A DNA stretch of 64,000 nucleotides from Pectobacterium betavasculorum. GTDB lineage: Bacteria > Pseudomonadota > Gammaproteobacteria > Enterobacterales > Enterobacteriaceae. Made by a program: the position numbers and the translations under genes. The stretch is from the NCBI RefSeq assembly GCF_000749845.1, contig NZ_JQHM01000003.1:124001-188000 (forward strand), given 5' to 3'. How positions within the stretch are numbered: position 1 is the first letter of the stretch; each line of letters starts with the position of its first letter. The notes under the pieces are model-generated. The model was not told where the DNA came from and made no database searches. It worked only from the letters and a program-made list of their open reading frames with translations. Below are positions 43,543 through 53,618 of this stretch, in pieces.

Positions 43543-45123
43543 TTAATGCTCGTCATTTAATGCTGAAACTACGCGGTTGCGGCCTTCTTGCTTGGCTTGA
43601 TATAGCGCTTCATCCGCCAGCTTGAAGGTACGCTCGATCGACATGTCGCTGACAGATGGCTGCCACAGTGCCACCCCTAATGAGATCGTAATGTTGCCCA
43701 CGACAGGAATGGTCGATTCCTGCGTGCGCTGCCGCAGCCGTTCGGCAATGCTGAGTGCCACGTCAAGACTGGTTTCCGGCAGCAGAATTAAAAACTCTTC
43801 GCCGCCGCTGCGGCACAGAATATCGGAATCGCGCGAACTGGTACGAATCAACTGTGATAAATAACGAATGACGTTGTCTCCGACGTCATGCCCGTGGGTG
43901 TCATTGATGCGTTTGAAGCGGTCTATATCCAGCGCGATGACGGAGAAGCTTTTCTGCCCCATCTGCCAGTAGCGGAGAACGCTATCCAGCCCACGACGAT
44001 TGAGCAGTTCGGTCATCGGGTCAGAGTGTGCCTCAGAGCGTAGCTTACCGATCTTACGCTGGAGTAAATCAATACCCAGTAGCATCGCCTGTTTGAGCTG
44101 TGAGGCTTCAAAATACCAGGAGTGAATATTTCTGATATCGTTGGAGACGTCCGCCGCATCCATCTTATTTGCGCTACGGGCCAATAGCCAAAGCGGCTGA
44201 GCGATGAGTCGGGCAAGAAGCCAAACGCAAAATATGGTTAAAAGCGCTAGCGGGAGCGTGTGGCGCAGAACGTTCAACATCAGGCCATCCAGCGGTTTCA
44301 GCGTAATGTCTGTCGGGCGTAGAGCTACGATCTCCCATTGCGAGATGGATTCAACAGCATAGCCCGCTAACATTTTCTCACCCTGATAGTTCATCATAGG
44401 CTGGCTGCCATTGTCTTCGTGCTGTGTGTCGAGCTTTAGATTATTGGCTTCTGTTTTGCCAATACGTTCTATATCACGGTGATACAGCATTTTTTTGTTT
44501 TGGTCAGTGACGTAAATATAAGAGCCGTCGCGATAATAGTGTTTATCTAATAGCGTATTGAGAACGCTGGGCTGTTTAAGATAGATCGAACCACCGACAA
44601 ACCCTTTGTAGCGACCATCCCGTGTGAAAATCGGTGAAGATATCAGCACGATGAAATTATTGGCGGCGGACACGTAGGGTTGACTGATAAGAGGGCGCCT
44701 TTCTTTCAGGGCATCGAGTACGCCGTCTGTTGTCAGGTTTTTTCCGATTAGCTGGAGGGTATCGGGTGACGTGGCTCTGACGATCCCTTTTTCATCGGCT
44801 ATGACGACAGAATTGAAATAGCTGGTCTGTAGCCGCAGGCGATCGGCTTCTTTAAACAGACTGCCCTTATCATCCATTTGGGTGGCGACGATATTTGAGC
44901 TGTAGGCTAACTGCTGCTGGGATTCTTTAAAGAAAGAATGGGTCATGGCCGCGAGCTTGGTAGCGTAAACACGGTTGGCCTCAAGCGTGTTATCAATCAG
45001 AAGCTCTCGTTGGACGCGATAGCTGGCATAAAAGCTGTTTGCCAGCGTTACCAATGCGCTCGCTACTGCCAGAAGTAGGATAAGGCGCCGTAATCCGAAA
45101 TGGTTGAGTAGTTTAAAAAACAT
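43543..45123 (-). CDS. Diguanylate cyclase with periplasmic sensor
   Basis: Membrane GGDEF protein of 526 residues predicted to make cyclic di-GMP. It has a helix at about 11-31, a large periplasmic region (about 32-287) with features of a double-Cache sensor (VVIADEKGIVRATSP, SSPIFTRDGRYKGFVGGSIYL), a second helix at about 288-305, and a C-terminal cyclase domain with GGEEF at 440-444. An I-site RxxD is present at 431-434. The frame extends 27 codons upstream, but the ATG at 45123 puts the first helix at the N-terminus. It is divergent from yabI. The ligand is unknown. Confidence 0.9.
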   Translation of the reverse strand: MFFKLLNHFGLRRLILLLAVASALVTLANSFYASYRVQRELLIDNTLEANRVYATKLAAMTHSFFKESQQQLAYSSNIVATQMDDKGSLFKEADRLRLQTSYFNSVVIADEKGIVRATSPDTLQLIGKNLTTDGVLDALKERRPLISQPYVSAANNFIVLISSPIFTRDGRYKGFVGGSIYLKQPSVLNTLLDKHYYRDGSYIYVTDQNKKMLYHRDIERIGKTEANNLKLDTQHEDNGSQPMMNYQGEKMLAGYAVESISQWEIVALRPTDITLKPLDGLMLNVLRHTLPLALLTIFCVWLLARLIAQPLWLLARSANKMDAADVSNDIRNIHSWYFEASQLKQAMLLGIDLLQRKIGKLRSEAHSDPMTELLNRRGLDSVLRYWQMGQKSFSVIALDIDRFKRINDTHGHDVGDNVIRYLSQLIRTSSRDSDILCRSGGEEFLILLPETSLDVALSIAERLRQRTQESTIPVVGNITISLGVALWQPSVSDMSIERTFKLADEALYQAKQEGRNRVVSALNDEH

Positions 45124-45271
45124 AGTGGCAGTGCGATAAAGTGGCAAAAAATGACCGCCATCATAAGTGCTGATGCCCGCGGGTGCAAAAGAATTGACCA
45201 GCAATCAGGAGTTGACGGCTTCTGCTATGATCCAGACAATCCTTGTTTTGTATAACGTACGGATAGGTTTT

Positions 45272-46042
45272 ATGGAAGCGTGGCTGGATCTTCTGGTTAC
45301 TCAATCACTCGCGTATTCACTGATCGCCGTCATACTGGTTGCCTTTCTGGAATCTTTGGCTCTGGTGGGGCTGCTGTTGCCCGGCACGGTGATGATGGCA
45401 ACGCTGGGGGCACTTATCGGCAGTGGACAAATGGGGCTATATCCAGCGTGGGCGGCTGGCATCATCGGTTGCCTGCTAGGGGACTGGATTTCCTATTTTA
45501 TTGGCATGCGCTTTAAAGCTCCGCTGCATAACTGGTCTTTTCTGAAAAAGTACCAGGCGTTACTGAATAAAACCGAGTATGCCCTGTATCAGCACCCGAT
45601 GCCGACGATACTGATCGGGCGTTTTGTCGGCCCGACGCGGCCATTAATCCCGATGGTCGCGGGAATGTTGGGCTTACCGCCGTATAAATTCGCTGTGCCG
45701 AATATCATCGGTTGCCTGCTGTGGCCACCGGCCTATTTCTTCCCCGGTATTCTGGCTGGCGTCGCGATTGATATTCCCGCAGGGACCAACAGCGCGGGCT
45801 TTAAGTGGCTGCTGCTGGCGACCGCCATTGTGGTGTGGGTCGCAGGCTGGTTAAACTGGCGCTGGTGGCGCAGCGATAAGCGTAAACAGCAAGATTGGTT
45901 TAGCAAAAAGCTACCGCTTAGACGTCTGCGTTGGGTGGCTCCAGCCGTGTCCGTGGCGGCGATTGTCTCGCTGATCGTGCTGATTCAGCACCCGTTAATG
46001 TCGGTTTACCGTCATCTATTGTGGCAAGTGTTAAACGGGTGA
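45272..46042 (+). CDS. yabI: DedA-family membrane protein YabI
   Basis: DedA/VTT-domain inner-membrane protein of 256 residues. The family is implicated in phospholipid flipping (undecaprenyl phosphate or phosphatidylethanolamine) and proton-motive-force maintenance. The signatures FLESLALVGLLLPGTVMMATLGALIG and GRFVGPTRPLIPMVAGMLGL agree with E. coli YabI. The start at 45272 has GGATAGG upstream and yields the family N-terminus; the longer frame from 45167 runs into the cyclase promoter region. In E. coli thiQ follows directly; here ilvBN intervenes. Confidence 0.93.
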   Translation: MEAWLDLLVTQSLAYSLIAVILVAFLESLALVGLLLPGTVMMATLGALIGSGQMGLYPAWAAGIIGCLLGDWISYFIGMRFKAPLHNWSFLKKYQALLNKTEYALYQHPMPTILIGRFVGPTRPLIPMVAGMLGLPPYKFAVPNIIGCLLWPPAYFFPGILAGVAIDIPAGTNSAGFKWLLLATAIVVWVAGWLNWRWWRSDKRKQQDWFSKKLPLRRLRWVAPAVSVAAIVSLIVLIQHPLMSVYRHLLWQVLNG

Positions 46043-46051
46043 GATTGGGCA

Positions 46052-46071
46052 GGCCGGGAAAGACCCCGGCC
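46052..46071. terminator. Hairpin between yabI and ilvN
   Basis: GGCCGGG/CCCGGCC stem with a 6-base loop in the 36-base gap between converging genes. No T run follows on either strand, so terminator function is uncertain. Confidence 0.45.
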
Positions 46072-46078
46072 ACGCCAG

Positions 46079-46396
46079 CTAGCAGTAAAACTCGGCGACC
46101 TGCTCGAAAATACGCATTTCTTCACCGTGACGACGTACCTGAAGGACGTCTTCCAGCTTTTCCACCTGACTGATCATCTGCTGTAGCCGCTGGTCATCTT
46201 TGACCAGTAGCCAGATCCGGCTTTCCTCTCCGTTTGCCAGCGGCATACATAGAATGCCTTCCACGTTAAACGCCCGACGGGCAAACAGGCCGCAAACGTG
46301 TGACATCACACCGGGATGGTTGCGCACCGATAGCTCTAGCGTGACCTGATTTGACGTTGATTTCGTTGGCGAAGTTAGTTGAATTGACATAGTCAT
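46079..46396 (-). CDS. ilvN: Acetolactate synthase I, regulatory subunit
   Basis: Small subunit that stabilises IlvB and confers valine feedback inhibition. The 105 residues form one ACT domain ([27 protein letters not shown]) characteristic of IlvN. Its ATG overlaps the ilvB stop (TAATG), and GGAG precedes it. The start may also be the second ATG at 46390, two codons on. Last gene of the ivbL-ilvBN operon. Confidence 0.95.
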   Translation of the reverse strand: MTMSIQLTSPTKSTSNQVTLELSVRNHPGVMSHVCGLFARRAFNVEGILCMPLANGEESRIWLLVKDDQRLQQMISQVEKLEDVLQVRRHGEEMRIFEQVAEFYC

Positions 46397-48060
46397 TAAT
46401 CTCCGATCATATCGATGTTCGCGGCGCCCGGCGGCACGATGGGGAAAACTTTTTCATTGGCGTCAATACGTACGTGGATCAACGCCGGACCCGGCTGATT
46501 GAGCGCGTCTTGCAGGGCGGCTTGCGGGTCGGTAGCTGCATTCAGATCGCAGGTTGCAAAGCCGAAACCTGCGGCAATGGCGAGGAAATTGGTACTGTAA
46601 CGGTAATCGGCAGCGAAGATGCGTTGCTGGAAAAACATATCCTGCTGTTGATGGACCAGGCCTAGCGACTGGTTATTCATCAGGACGATTTTTACATTGA
46701 GTCCTTCTTCCGCTGCGGTCGCTATTTCCTGAATATTCATCATCAGGCTGCCATCACCAGAGAAACACACGACGGTGCGCTCCGGTTCTGCCAGTGCTGC
46801 GCCAATTGCCGCAGGTAAGCCGAAGCCCATCGTGCCAAATCCGCCGGATGTCAGCCACTGGCGTGGACGACGTAGCGGGTAAGACTGCGCAACCCACATC
46901 TGGTGTTGGCCGACATCGGTCGTGATGATGGCATCATCTGTCAGCGCCTGTGCCGTAGCCTGAACCAGACCATAATGGCTCAACGGATTGTCAGCATTCG
47001 GCATGCTGAACGGAAATTCCTGTTGCAATCCGCTAACGGTTGCACGCCAAACATCACGTTGCTGCGGGGTGATATGCGGCAGCAGGTGATCCAACGCTTC
47101 GGCAACATCCGCATTGATCGCCACGTGCGGCTGGCGGATCTTGCCCAGCTCAGCCGGATCAATATCGATGTGAATGATACTGGCGTGCGGGCAGAAGTGT
47201 TCCGCTTTACCAATTGCGCGATCGTCAAAACGCGCACCCAGGACAATTAACAAATCTGCCTGTTCTAAGATCAGATTGGTTGATCGTGCGGCGTGCATCC
47301 CCAACATACCGAGCGATAGGGGATGATCGACGGGCATGGCACCCAGAGCCATCAGCGTCATGGTGGTTGGCAGGCTAGTGCGTTCCGCCAGTTGAACCGC
47401 CTGTTCGTGCGCGACACCGCTAATAATTCCGCCACCCAGATAGAGAATCGGACGCTGGGCTGCGTTAATCATGGCCGCAGCGCGTTCAATTTCCTGCCGA
47501 GGAATAGTCGGTGGCGTATCGAGAGGGAAAATATCTGGCAGTTCGCTCAACTCAATGGTCGCGTTTTGAATATCTTTTGGAATATCGATCCACACCGGAC
47601 CGGGACGACCCGACTGTGCGATGCGGAAGGCCTCTGGGATCACGCGCGGCAGTTCGTTGATATCACGAACCAGATAGTTATGTTTGGTGACGGGAATGGA
47701 GATGCCGTAGGTGTCGACTTCCTGAAACGCATCGGTGCCGATCATGCTGGAAGGCACCTGACCGGTGATGCACACCAGCGGGATCGAATCCAGTTTGGCG
47801 TCGGCGATGGCAGTAATCAGGTTGGTTGCCCCTGGGCCGCTGGAAGCCATACAAACCGCAGCACGCCCGCTGGCTCGCGCCATGCCTTGTGCCATAAATC
47901 CTGCGCCTTGCTCGTGGCGAGCCAAAACATGGCGGATAGTCTTACTTTGGCTCAGAGCATCATATAACGGCAGTGCTGCACCGCCGGGGATACCTGCTAC
48001 GGTGGTGATACCCTGCTGTTCGAGCAGCCGAACAATCAACTGAGCGCCTGTATAACGCAT
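46396..48060 (-). CDS. ilvB: Acetolactate synthase I, catalytic subunit
   Basis: ThDP-dependent enzyme that condenses pyruvate to acetolactate (valine and leucine route) or with 2-ketobutyrate (isoleucine route). The 554 residues contain the activating glutamate in [14 protein letters not shown], the FAD/subunit region [17 protein letters not shown] and the ThDP motif [11 protein letters not shown]. It matches IlvB rather than IlvI or IlvG in detail. The start at 48060 (MRYTGAQL) has AAGGATG at good spacing; a second ATG five codons upstream does not. A leader peptide with attenuator precedes it. Confidence 0.96.
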   Translation of the reverse strand: MRYTGAQLIVRLLEQQGITTVAGIPGGAALPLYDALSQSKTIRHVLARHEQGAGFMAQGMARASGRAAVCMASSGPGATNLITAIADAKLDSIPLVCITGQVPSSMIGTDAFQEVDTYGISIPVTKHNYLVRDINELPRVIPEAFRIAQSGRPGPVWIDIPKDIQNATIELSELPDIFPLDTPPTIPRQEIERAAAMINAAQRPILYLGGGIISGVAHEQAVQLAERTSLPTTMTLMALGAMPVDHPLSLGMLGMHAARSTNLILEQADLLIVLGARFDDRAIGKAEHFCPHASIIHIDIDPAELGKIRQPHVAINADVAEALDHLLPHITPQQRDVWRATVSGLQQEFPFSMPNADNPLSHYGLVQATAQALTDDAIITTDVGQHQMWVAQSYPLRRPRQWLTSGGFGTMGFGLPAAIGAALAEPERTVVCFSGDGSLMMNIQEIATAAEEGLNVKIVLMNNQSLGLVHQQQDMFFQQRIFAADYRYSTNFLAIAAGFGFATCDLNAATDPQAALQDALNQPGPALIHVRIDANEKVFPIVPPGAANIDMIGD

Positions 48061-48116
48061 GTTTACATCCTTCATCAGGGCCGGTGCGTTGTCGGAGCAG
48101 GGAGGGTAGAAACAAG

Positions 48117-48147
48117 AAACCCCGCTCGGCTGGCGCCGGCGGGGTTT
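48117..48147 (-). terminator. ilvBN attenuator terminator
   Basis: AAACCCCGC/GCGGGGTTT stem with a GC-rich loop and a T-rich tail (TTTCTTGTTT) on the minus strand, between the leader peptide and ilvB. It is the expected transcription attenuator controlled by leader translation. Confidence 0.88.
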
Positions 48148-48170
48148 GAGAATCTTCGATTCGGAACCCG

Positions 48171-48275
48171 TTACGGCGCGCTGCCGACGACGACGACTGC
48201 CACGAGCACGACGACGACCACGTCAATATGCGCGGTGTTTAGTAGTGCTGAAGTGGAAGAAGAGTAGTGCGTCAC
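48171..48275 (-). CDS. ivbL: ilvB leader peptide IvbL
   Basis: A 34-residue leader peptide that reads MTHYSSSTSALLNTAHID, then VVVVLVAVVVVGSAP, and then stop. Ten valine codons (mostly GTC) and one leucine codon are packed into residues 19-30, with two more leucines earlier. The GTG start has AGGA five bases upstream. In the family, ribosome stalling when charged tRNA-Val or tRNA-Leu is scarce prevents the terminator at 48117-48147 from forming. E. coli IvbL has the same valine-rich character. Too short for ordinary gene finding. Confidence 0.93.
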   Translation of the reverse strand: MTHYSSSTSALLNTAHIDVVVVVLVAVVVVGSAP

Positions 48276-48429
48276 GGGAATCCTAATTTAAGTTCGGGTT
48301 ATTTACATTCGAGCGCTTTATGGTCGAGCGATACATTCGAATGAATAATCAATCACCAATCCATATAAGCACAGCAGTACAAAAAGACACAATACCCACA
48401 AGGGATAAAAACGGAATATGTATTATGGA

Positions 48430-49137
48430 TCACGATTTTCTATGTGTTATGCCTAGGATAGACGCTGCATCGGCGCTGCCATCCTGTAACGCTTGAGTTG
48501 GCCCATCATAATAAATCTGCCCGTCCACGATCAGCACCGTGCGTTTTGCGATCCGCATGGCATCATCCAGATTATGGGACACCATCAGCAGCGTAAACTG
48601 GCGCTCCTCACACACGCTTTCAACCAGATCGAGCATCTCCTGACGTAATGCGGGATCGAGTGCCGAAAACGGTTCATCTAACAGCAGAATGGGCTGGTGA
48701 CGCACCAGACAACGTGCCAATGCCGCACGCTGACGCTGCCCACCAGAAACCTGTGAGGGCAGACGATCCAGAAGATCGGTTAATCCGACCCTGTCAGCAA
48801 TTTGCCGCAGCGTTTCGCGCTGTGCCGCACTGAGCCGCAGGCCGGGGTGCAACCCCAGCGCGATGTTCTGCCCAATCGTCAGATGAGGAAACAAGTTATT
48901 TTCCTGAAACAGGATTGAAACTGGCCGCTTGGCAGGGGGCGTCTCGCGGTGAGATTCGCCGTTAAGCCTCAATTCGCCGCTGTCTGCCATCAGGAAGCCA
49001 GCCACCAGATTCAACAGCGTGCTTTTCCCCGCGCCGCTGGGGCCCAGGATGGCGATACGCTCACCCGGTTTGACGTGAAAATCAAAACGCATGGGTAAGT
49101 GCTGATAGAAGTAGGTCAATTTCTCAAGCGCGATCAT
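48430..49137 (-). CDS. thiQ: Thiamine ABC transporter ATP-binding protein
   Basis: ATPase of the ThiBPQ importer for thiamine and its phosphates. The 235 residues show Walker [10 protein letters not shown], the ABC signature SGGQRQR, and Walker [13 protein letters not shown]. The start at 49137 lies 14 bases inside thiP, indicating coupling; an upstream in-frame ATG would extend further into thiP and is less likely. Last gene of the thi operon. Confidence 0.96.
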   Translation of the reverse strand: MIALEKLTYFYQHLPMRFDFHVKPGERIAILGPSGAGKSTLLNLVAGFLMADSGELRLNGESHRETPPAKRPVSILFQENNLFPHLTIGQNIALGLHPGLRLSAAQRETLRQIADRVGLTDLLDRLPSQVSGGQRQRAALARCLVRHQPILLLDEPFSALDPALRQEMLDLVESVCEERQFTLLMVSHNLDDAMRIAKRTVLIVDGQIYYDGPTQALQDGSADAASILGITHRKS

Positions 49138-50731
49138 GACGGCCTGCCAGTTTCTCAATCAGGGTAAATAACATAAAGCACAGCAGCATCAACAACAGTG
49201 CCGTGACTGCGCCGTCGGCGCTGCGATAGGAACCAATTTGCTGGTACAGATAGAACGGTAGCGTGCGGAATTGCTCATTGCCGAATAGCGCGATAACGCC
49301 AAAATCACCGATCGACAACACGCAGGCAAAGGCTAACGCCTGCACGAGCGGCTGTTTCAGCGCGGCGAGTTCGATCAACTTCAATCGCTGCAAGCCGCGA
49401 ATATCCAGTGAAGTACAGAGCCGGTTGTAGCGCTCGGCAACGTCCAGCATCGGGTTTTCCAACACCTTGATGGCATACGGAATCGCCATCAGCGCATTCG
49501 TGAACACCACCAGCGCGTAAGGAGATTGCGGCAACCCGATGCTGTTATTCAGCAGCAGGAAAAAGCCCGTGGCGAGCACAATACCGGGCATGGCGAGAAT
49601 GAGCATGCCGCTCAGGTTCATCAACTGCCCGTAGAGTGGCTTCTGGCGTAACTTGAGCTCGCGGCTGCTCCAGAGCAGCATCATGGTCAGCACCAGACAC
49701 AGTAACCCTGCGCCTAAGGCAATGCGTAGCGAGGTAAACAGCGTTTGCCAGAGCACGGGCTGTTGCAGCACGGAAACCAATGAGCGGTTCACGCCATCAA
49801 CGACCACGGCCAGCAAGGGGGGAACGACCAGCAGCAACAGCGCACCGATCAGCAGGCCGTCGGTGAGGCGGCTTAAGGCGCTATCCTGCGGGTTACGCCA
49901 GGCAAGCTGCTGCGTATTGCCGACAGGTAAAATACTCCCCAACCGTTGGCTCAACAGCACTAAACCGAGACAGCAGAACATCTGGATTAATGCCAGCAGT
50001 GCCGCGCGTGCCGGATCGTAATCAAAGCTTAATGCCTGATAGATAGCCAGCTCAATCGTGGTCGCCTGCGGGCCACCGCCGAGCGACAGCACCGTGGCAA
50101 AGCTGGCAAAGCAGAGCATAAAAATCAGCGCACCGGTTGGTAAAATCTGTCTGCGCAGGGCAGGCCATTCCAACAGACGGAAATGCTGCCAGCTGTTCAT
50201 GCCCAGATTGGCGGCTAACTGACGCTGCTCGGTGGCAATGCCTTCCAGTGACTGCAACAACAATCGGGTTGCCAGCGGCAGATTGAAGAACACATGCGCC
50301 AGCAGGATGCCTTGCAGCCCATAGGGCGAAAAGGTGTATTTCAGGTCAAACCAGCCCAGCACAGAGGCCAGCCAGCCTTGTCGGCCATACACGCTGAGCA
50401 GGCCAAAAACGGCGACCAGTACGGGCAGAACCAGCGTCATCGCGCACAGGCGCAGTAGCCAGCGGTAGCCGGGGAAACGCCGTCGATATAGCGCTCTGGC
50501 GAGAAAAATCGCCGGAACGGTAGAAAATAGCGCAGAGAGAAAGGCCTGCCAGAAGGTAAACCGAATGACATGCCAGAGATAGCTGTCATGCCATAGCGTG
50601 CGCCATTGGCTTTCTGGCGCCTGTATCCACAGTGCGCCAAAAGCCAGTACGGCAACAGAAATTAACAGCGTGGTGGCCAGTAGCCCTGGCCACAGACGTC
50701 CGCCGATCAGTGGCTGACGGCGCGTTGCCAT
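49124..50731 (-). CDS. thiP: Thiamine ABC transporter permease
   Basis: Inner-membrane channel of ThiBPQ. The 535 residues are a fused pair of six-helix permease halves with two binding-protein-dependent transport motifs (the EAA-like loops, around [18 protein letters not shown] and [16 protein letters not shown]). The start at 50731 gives MATRRQPLI, like E. coli. It overlaps thiB by 25 bases and thiQ by 14. Confidence 0.96.
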   Translation of the reverse strand: MATRRQPLIGGRLWPGLLATTLLISVAVLAFGALWIQAPESQWRTLWHDSYLWHVIRFTFWQAFLSALFSTVPAIFLARALYRRRFPGYRWLLRLCAMTLVLPVLVAVFGLLSVYGRQGWLASVLGWFDLKYTFSPYGLQGILLAHVFFNLPLATRLLLQSLEGIATEQRQLAANLGMNSWQHFRLLEWPALRRQILPTGALIFMLCFASFATVLSLGGGPQATTIELAIYQALSFDYDPARAALLALIQMFCCLGLVLLSQRLGSILPVGNTQQLAWRNPQDSALSRLTDGLLIGALLLLVVPPLLAVVVDGVNRSLVSVLQQPVLWQTLFTSLRIALGAGLLCLVLTMMLLWSSRELKLRQKPLYGQLMNLSGMLILAMPGIVLATGFFLLLNNSIGLPQSPYALVVFTNALMAIPYAIKVLENPMLDVAERYNRLCTSLDIRGLQRLKLIELAALKQPLVQALAFACVLSIGDFGVIALFGNEQFRTLPFYLYQQIGSYRSADGAVTALLLMLLCFMLFTLIEKLAGRHDRA

Positions 50732-51723
50732 GCCTGAATCCACTGTGTCCTTTGGTCGGCAACGTCCTGCGCGCTGAATTGCATGGCTTTCTCAGGAACC
50801 GCAAGCGTCGCGAAGCCTGCTGGCAGTTCGGTTTTAATGGCCGGATACATCCAGTTGGTGGTGGGAATAGCCTGCTGGAAGGTTGGGCTCAGGATGAACT
50901 GCATAAAGCGTTTTGCCAGCTCGGGATTTTTACTGGAAGCCAACTGCCCGGCGATTTCGATTTGCAGGTAATGCCCTTCGCTAAAGGTAGCCGCTGCGTA
51001 GTTATTTTTCTTCTCTTCGATGATGTGATAGGCCGGTGACGTGGTGTAGCTCAGTACCAGATCGGCTTCCCCTTTCAGGAACAGGCCGTAGGCTTCGCTC
51101 CAGCCTTTAGTGACGGTAACGGTTTTTTTCGCCAGCTTCTGCCAGGCTCGCGGCGCATCATCGCCGTACACTTTCTGCATCCATAGAAGTAAACCTAACC
51201 CCGGTGTGCTGGTGCGCGGGTCCTGATAAATCACTTTCCACGGCGCGTTGCTGTCCACCAGTTCATGCAGGCTTTTCGGTGGGCTCTTCAGCGAGTCTTT
51301 GTTATACACAAACGCGAAGTAGCCGTAGTCGTAAGGGATGAACGTTTTATTGCTCCAGCCGCCCGGCACTGTGACGGCGCTGGTGTCCTGATCGTGTGGC
51401 GTAAACAGGCCGGTTTGCTCAGCTGCCTGTAACAAGTTGTTGTCCAGCCCCAGAATGATATCCGCTTTGCTGTTTTTGCCTTCCATACGCAGACGGTTCA
51501 GCAGCGACGCGCCATCCTCCAGTGCGACGAAATTCAATTCGCACTCGCACTCTTTTTCAAACGCGGTCTTGATGACGGGACCAGGACCCCATTCTGAAGC
51601 GAATGAGTCATAGGTATAAATGGTAAGCGCGGGCTTGGCGAAGGCGGATGCTGAGAGTAGTAACAGACAAGGCAGGCTGGTTTTCAGCACGATGGCTGAA
51701 CGTTGTAATAATTGATTTAACAC
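50707..51723 (-). CDS. thiB: Periplasmic thiamine-binding protein
   Basis: Substrate-binding protein of the thiamine/TMP/TPP importer. The 338-residue precursor has a signal peptide (hydrophobic LPCLLLLSASAFA, cut before KPALTIYTYDSF). A GTG start at 51723 is preferred because AGGAG lies just upstream; the frame is open further upstream but would run into the TPP riboswitch. It is first of three overlapping genes, controlled by the riboswitch. Confidence 0.95.
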   Translation of the reverse strand: MLNQLLQRSAIVLKTSLPCLLLLSASAFAKPALTIYTYDSFASEWGPGPVIKTAFEKECECELNFVALEDGASLLNRLRMEGKNSKADIILGLDNNLLQAAEQTGLFTPHDQDTSAVTVPGGWSNKTFIPYDYGYFAFVYNKDSLKSPPKSLHELVDSNAPWKVIYQDPRTSTPGLGLLLWMQKVYGDDAPRAWQKLAKKTVTVTKGWSEAYGLFLKGEADLVLSYTTSPAYHIIEEKKNNYAAATFSEGHYLQIEIAGQLASSKNPELAKRFMQFILSPTFQQAIPTTNWMYPAIKTELPAGFATLAVPEKAMQFSAQDVADQRTQWIQAWQRAVSH

Positions 51724-51780
51724 TTTGCACTCCTGAGAATCATAGGGTGGCAAAGGACTTCGAGGCAGCAATAAGCCGCA

Positions 51781-51866
51781 CCCTCAAATCCCTTCGCCGG
51801 TATTAACCGGATCAGGTTCGACGGGTATCTTCTCAGCGAAAAAATTTCCGCACCCCGTTGAGAACG
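51781..51866 (-). ncRNA. TPP riboswitch (THI element) of thiBPQ
   Basis: On the minus strand the conserved pyrophosphate- and pyrimidine-sensor blocks appear in order: GGGGTGC, GCTGAGA, ATACCC, ACCTGATC and GTTAATACC followed by GCGAAGGGA. This is the standard THI-box architecture. It lies about 60 bases upstream of thiB, so thiamine pyrophosphate should repress the transporter, probably by occluding the thiB ribosome binding site. In E. coli the equivalent 5' region also accumulates as the small RNA SroA. Confidence 0.96.
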
Positions 51867-51904
51867 GCTCATTGTAAAGGGTTAAGTCGGGTAGTGAAAG
51901 GTTC

Positions 51905-53563
51905 TCAGTGTTCCGGTGGCGCAAACCAGGCAGACTTAAAATCAAACCACCCCAACATATTCATCCTGACGCCGCGCATACTGCGCTGTCCTTGAAGTTG
52001 CAGCCAGTGATGTAATAGCGGATGCAGTTGCCCACTCTTGATAAGTTTTTCACACCATTCCGCCATCGGCAACGTATGGTTACGCCACTGCTGTGCGTCT
52101 GTGTTGAGGTCGTCATTCAGGCAATGTTGCACCAGTGGCAGCTCATAGAGCATGGCGAACAGCGAGAATTCGAGCGGCAGATAACAATTCAGGCTGCCAA
52201 ACCAGATATCGCTCTCGGCATTGCCCTGATACCAATCTTCGTAACTGATGGTTTGGAGACGTAGGGTAACGCCCTGTTGTGCCAGCAGCGTGCGCATAAT
52301 CTCGCTTAATATCCGATACTCCGGGTGTTCCTGATAGAACGTAAGTGTGACTTCTGTTAGCCCTTCTGGCATGGACTGTGGCGTATCGGGATGGTGGTGA
52401 TGCCAGCGCGGCAGCAGGCTGTAGGCAGGCGACCAGTCACGTTGGTTGCTGATATTGGCGTGGCTGAGCAGCGAAATAGGGTTAAATACCTGCCTGAGCC
52501 ATTGCAGCGTTTCTGGACGCTTGTTCAGCGGCGAGCGCTTGTCGAATAACAGGAAATAGCCGCCTTCTTCCATTCGGCTTTCCAACTGTTCATTATGGGA
52601 ATCATCTGACTGGAATTGAACAGACACTGGCATTTCTTCTGGCTCGTCCGGCAGTACCCAGATGTTAACCTCATCAATCAGCGCCCGATAGCCAAAGTAG
52701 TCATCAAAGGCGTGAATTTTCAATTGATTACTGTTATTACGAGCTACAGCGTAAGGTCCGGTGCCAATCGGGTGTTGGGCGAAATTTGGCAACGTTTTCC
52801 ACTCCTGTGGCAGGATCATGGCGTGTACGCTGGCCAGGAGCCACGGTAGCCATTTATCTGGACTGCTCAGCCTGATATCAATCACAAACGGCATCGGTGA
52901 GGTCACGGCTTCAATATGTGAGAAGAGGGGAAGCGGAGTGAGTCGTGATAAGGATGTGGTGATATCGTCCATCGTCAGTTCACGACCGTGATGAAAACGT
53001 ATGGCCGGACGCAGATAAAAGCGCCAATGCAGGGGAGATAGGCTCTGCCAGTGATGGGATAAATCGGGTTTCAGTTCCCCATTTTCCTCATTTATATTGG
53101 TCAGCCCGCTGAAAATTTGCCGCGCAATGTGCATTTCCGAGCGCCGCAGTGCCGAACTGGGGAGTAAATTGCGCAATGGGCGATAATAGAGAATGCGCAG
53201 AATGTGCTTCCCTTGCCGGAAACTCCGTCCAAGGTGCGCCAATAGCATCTGGCGCACCGCTTCTTTGTCACCCACCAACTGCACCAACTGCTCAATACGA
53301 TCCTGTTCTAGCAAATCTTCGGCGCGCTGTTGCTGTAGGGCTAATCCGGTATAGACAAAGGAGAGCTGCGAGCGTTTTCCTCTTCCCGCTTCGGCCTGCC
53401 AGACGAGCCAACCCTCTTGCTGCATCGCATTCAGCAATGAGCGGATATGGCGGCGCGAGCAGTTCAGTACCCCCGTCAGCTCTTGCAGCGTGGTGTCGGT
53501 GGTTTGTCCCTGAAAGTGTTGCCACAGGCGGATGAACTGTTGTTGCAATCGAGGAGAAGACAT
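51905..53563 (-). CDS. sgrR: SgrR, activator of sgrS
   Basis: Transcription factor that senses sugar-phosphate stress and activates sgrS. The 552 residues (E. coli 551) have an N-terminal winged-helix DNA-binding domain ([23 protein letters not shown]) and a C-terminal domain resembling family 5 solute-binding proteins ([13 protein letters not shown] type segment, [10 protein letters not shown]). The C-terminus [15 protein letters not shown] is nearly that of E. coli SgrR. Divergent from sgrS, with about 55 bases between the start codon and the predicted RNA start. Confidence 0.96.
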   Translation of the reverse strand: MSSPRLQQQFIRLWQHFQGQTTDTTLQELTGVLNCSRRHIRSLLNAMQQEGWLVWQAEAGRGKRSQLSFVYTGLALQQQRAEDLLEQDRIEQLVQLVGDKEAVRQMLLAHLGRSFRQGKHILRILYYRPLRNLLPSSALRRSEMHIARQIFSGLTNINEENGELKPDLSHHWQSLSPLHWRFYLRPAIRFHHGRELTMDDITTSLSRLTPLPLFSHIEAVTSPMPFVIDIRLSSPDKWLPWLLASVHAMILPQEWKTLPNFAQHPIGTGPYAVARNNSNQLKIHAFDDYFGYRALIDEVNIWVLPDEPEEMPVSVQFQSDDSHNEQLESRMEEGGYFLLFDKRSPLNKRPETLQWLRQVFNPISLLSHANISNQRDWSPAYSLLPRWHHHHPDTPQSMPEGLTEVTLTFYQEHPEYRILSEIMRTLLAQQGVTLRLQTISYEDWYQGNAESDIWFGSLNCYLPLEFSLFAMLYELPLVQHCLNDDLNTDAQQWRNHTLPMAEWCEKLIKSGQLHPLLHHWLQLQGQRSMRGVRMNMLGWFDFKSAWFAPPEH

Positions 53564-53618
53564 AAAAGAGGAACTCCCTGCACTAAAGTCATCAATTTAT
53601 CTTTCCCTATATTACGTC

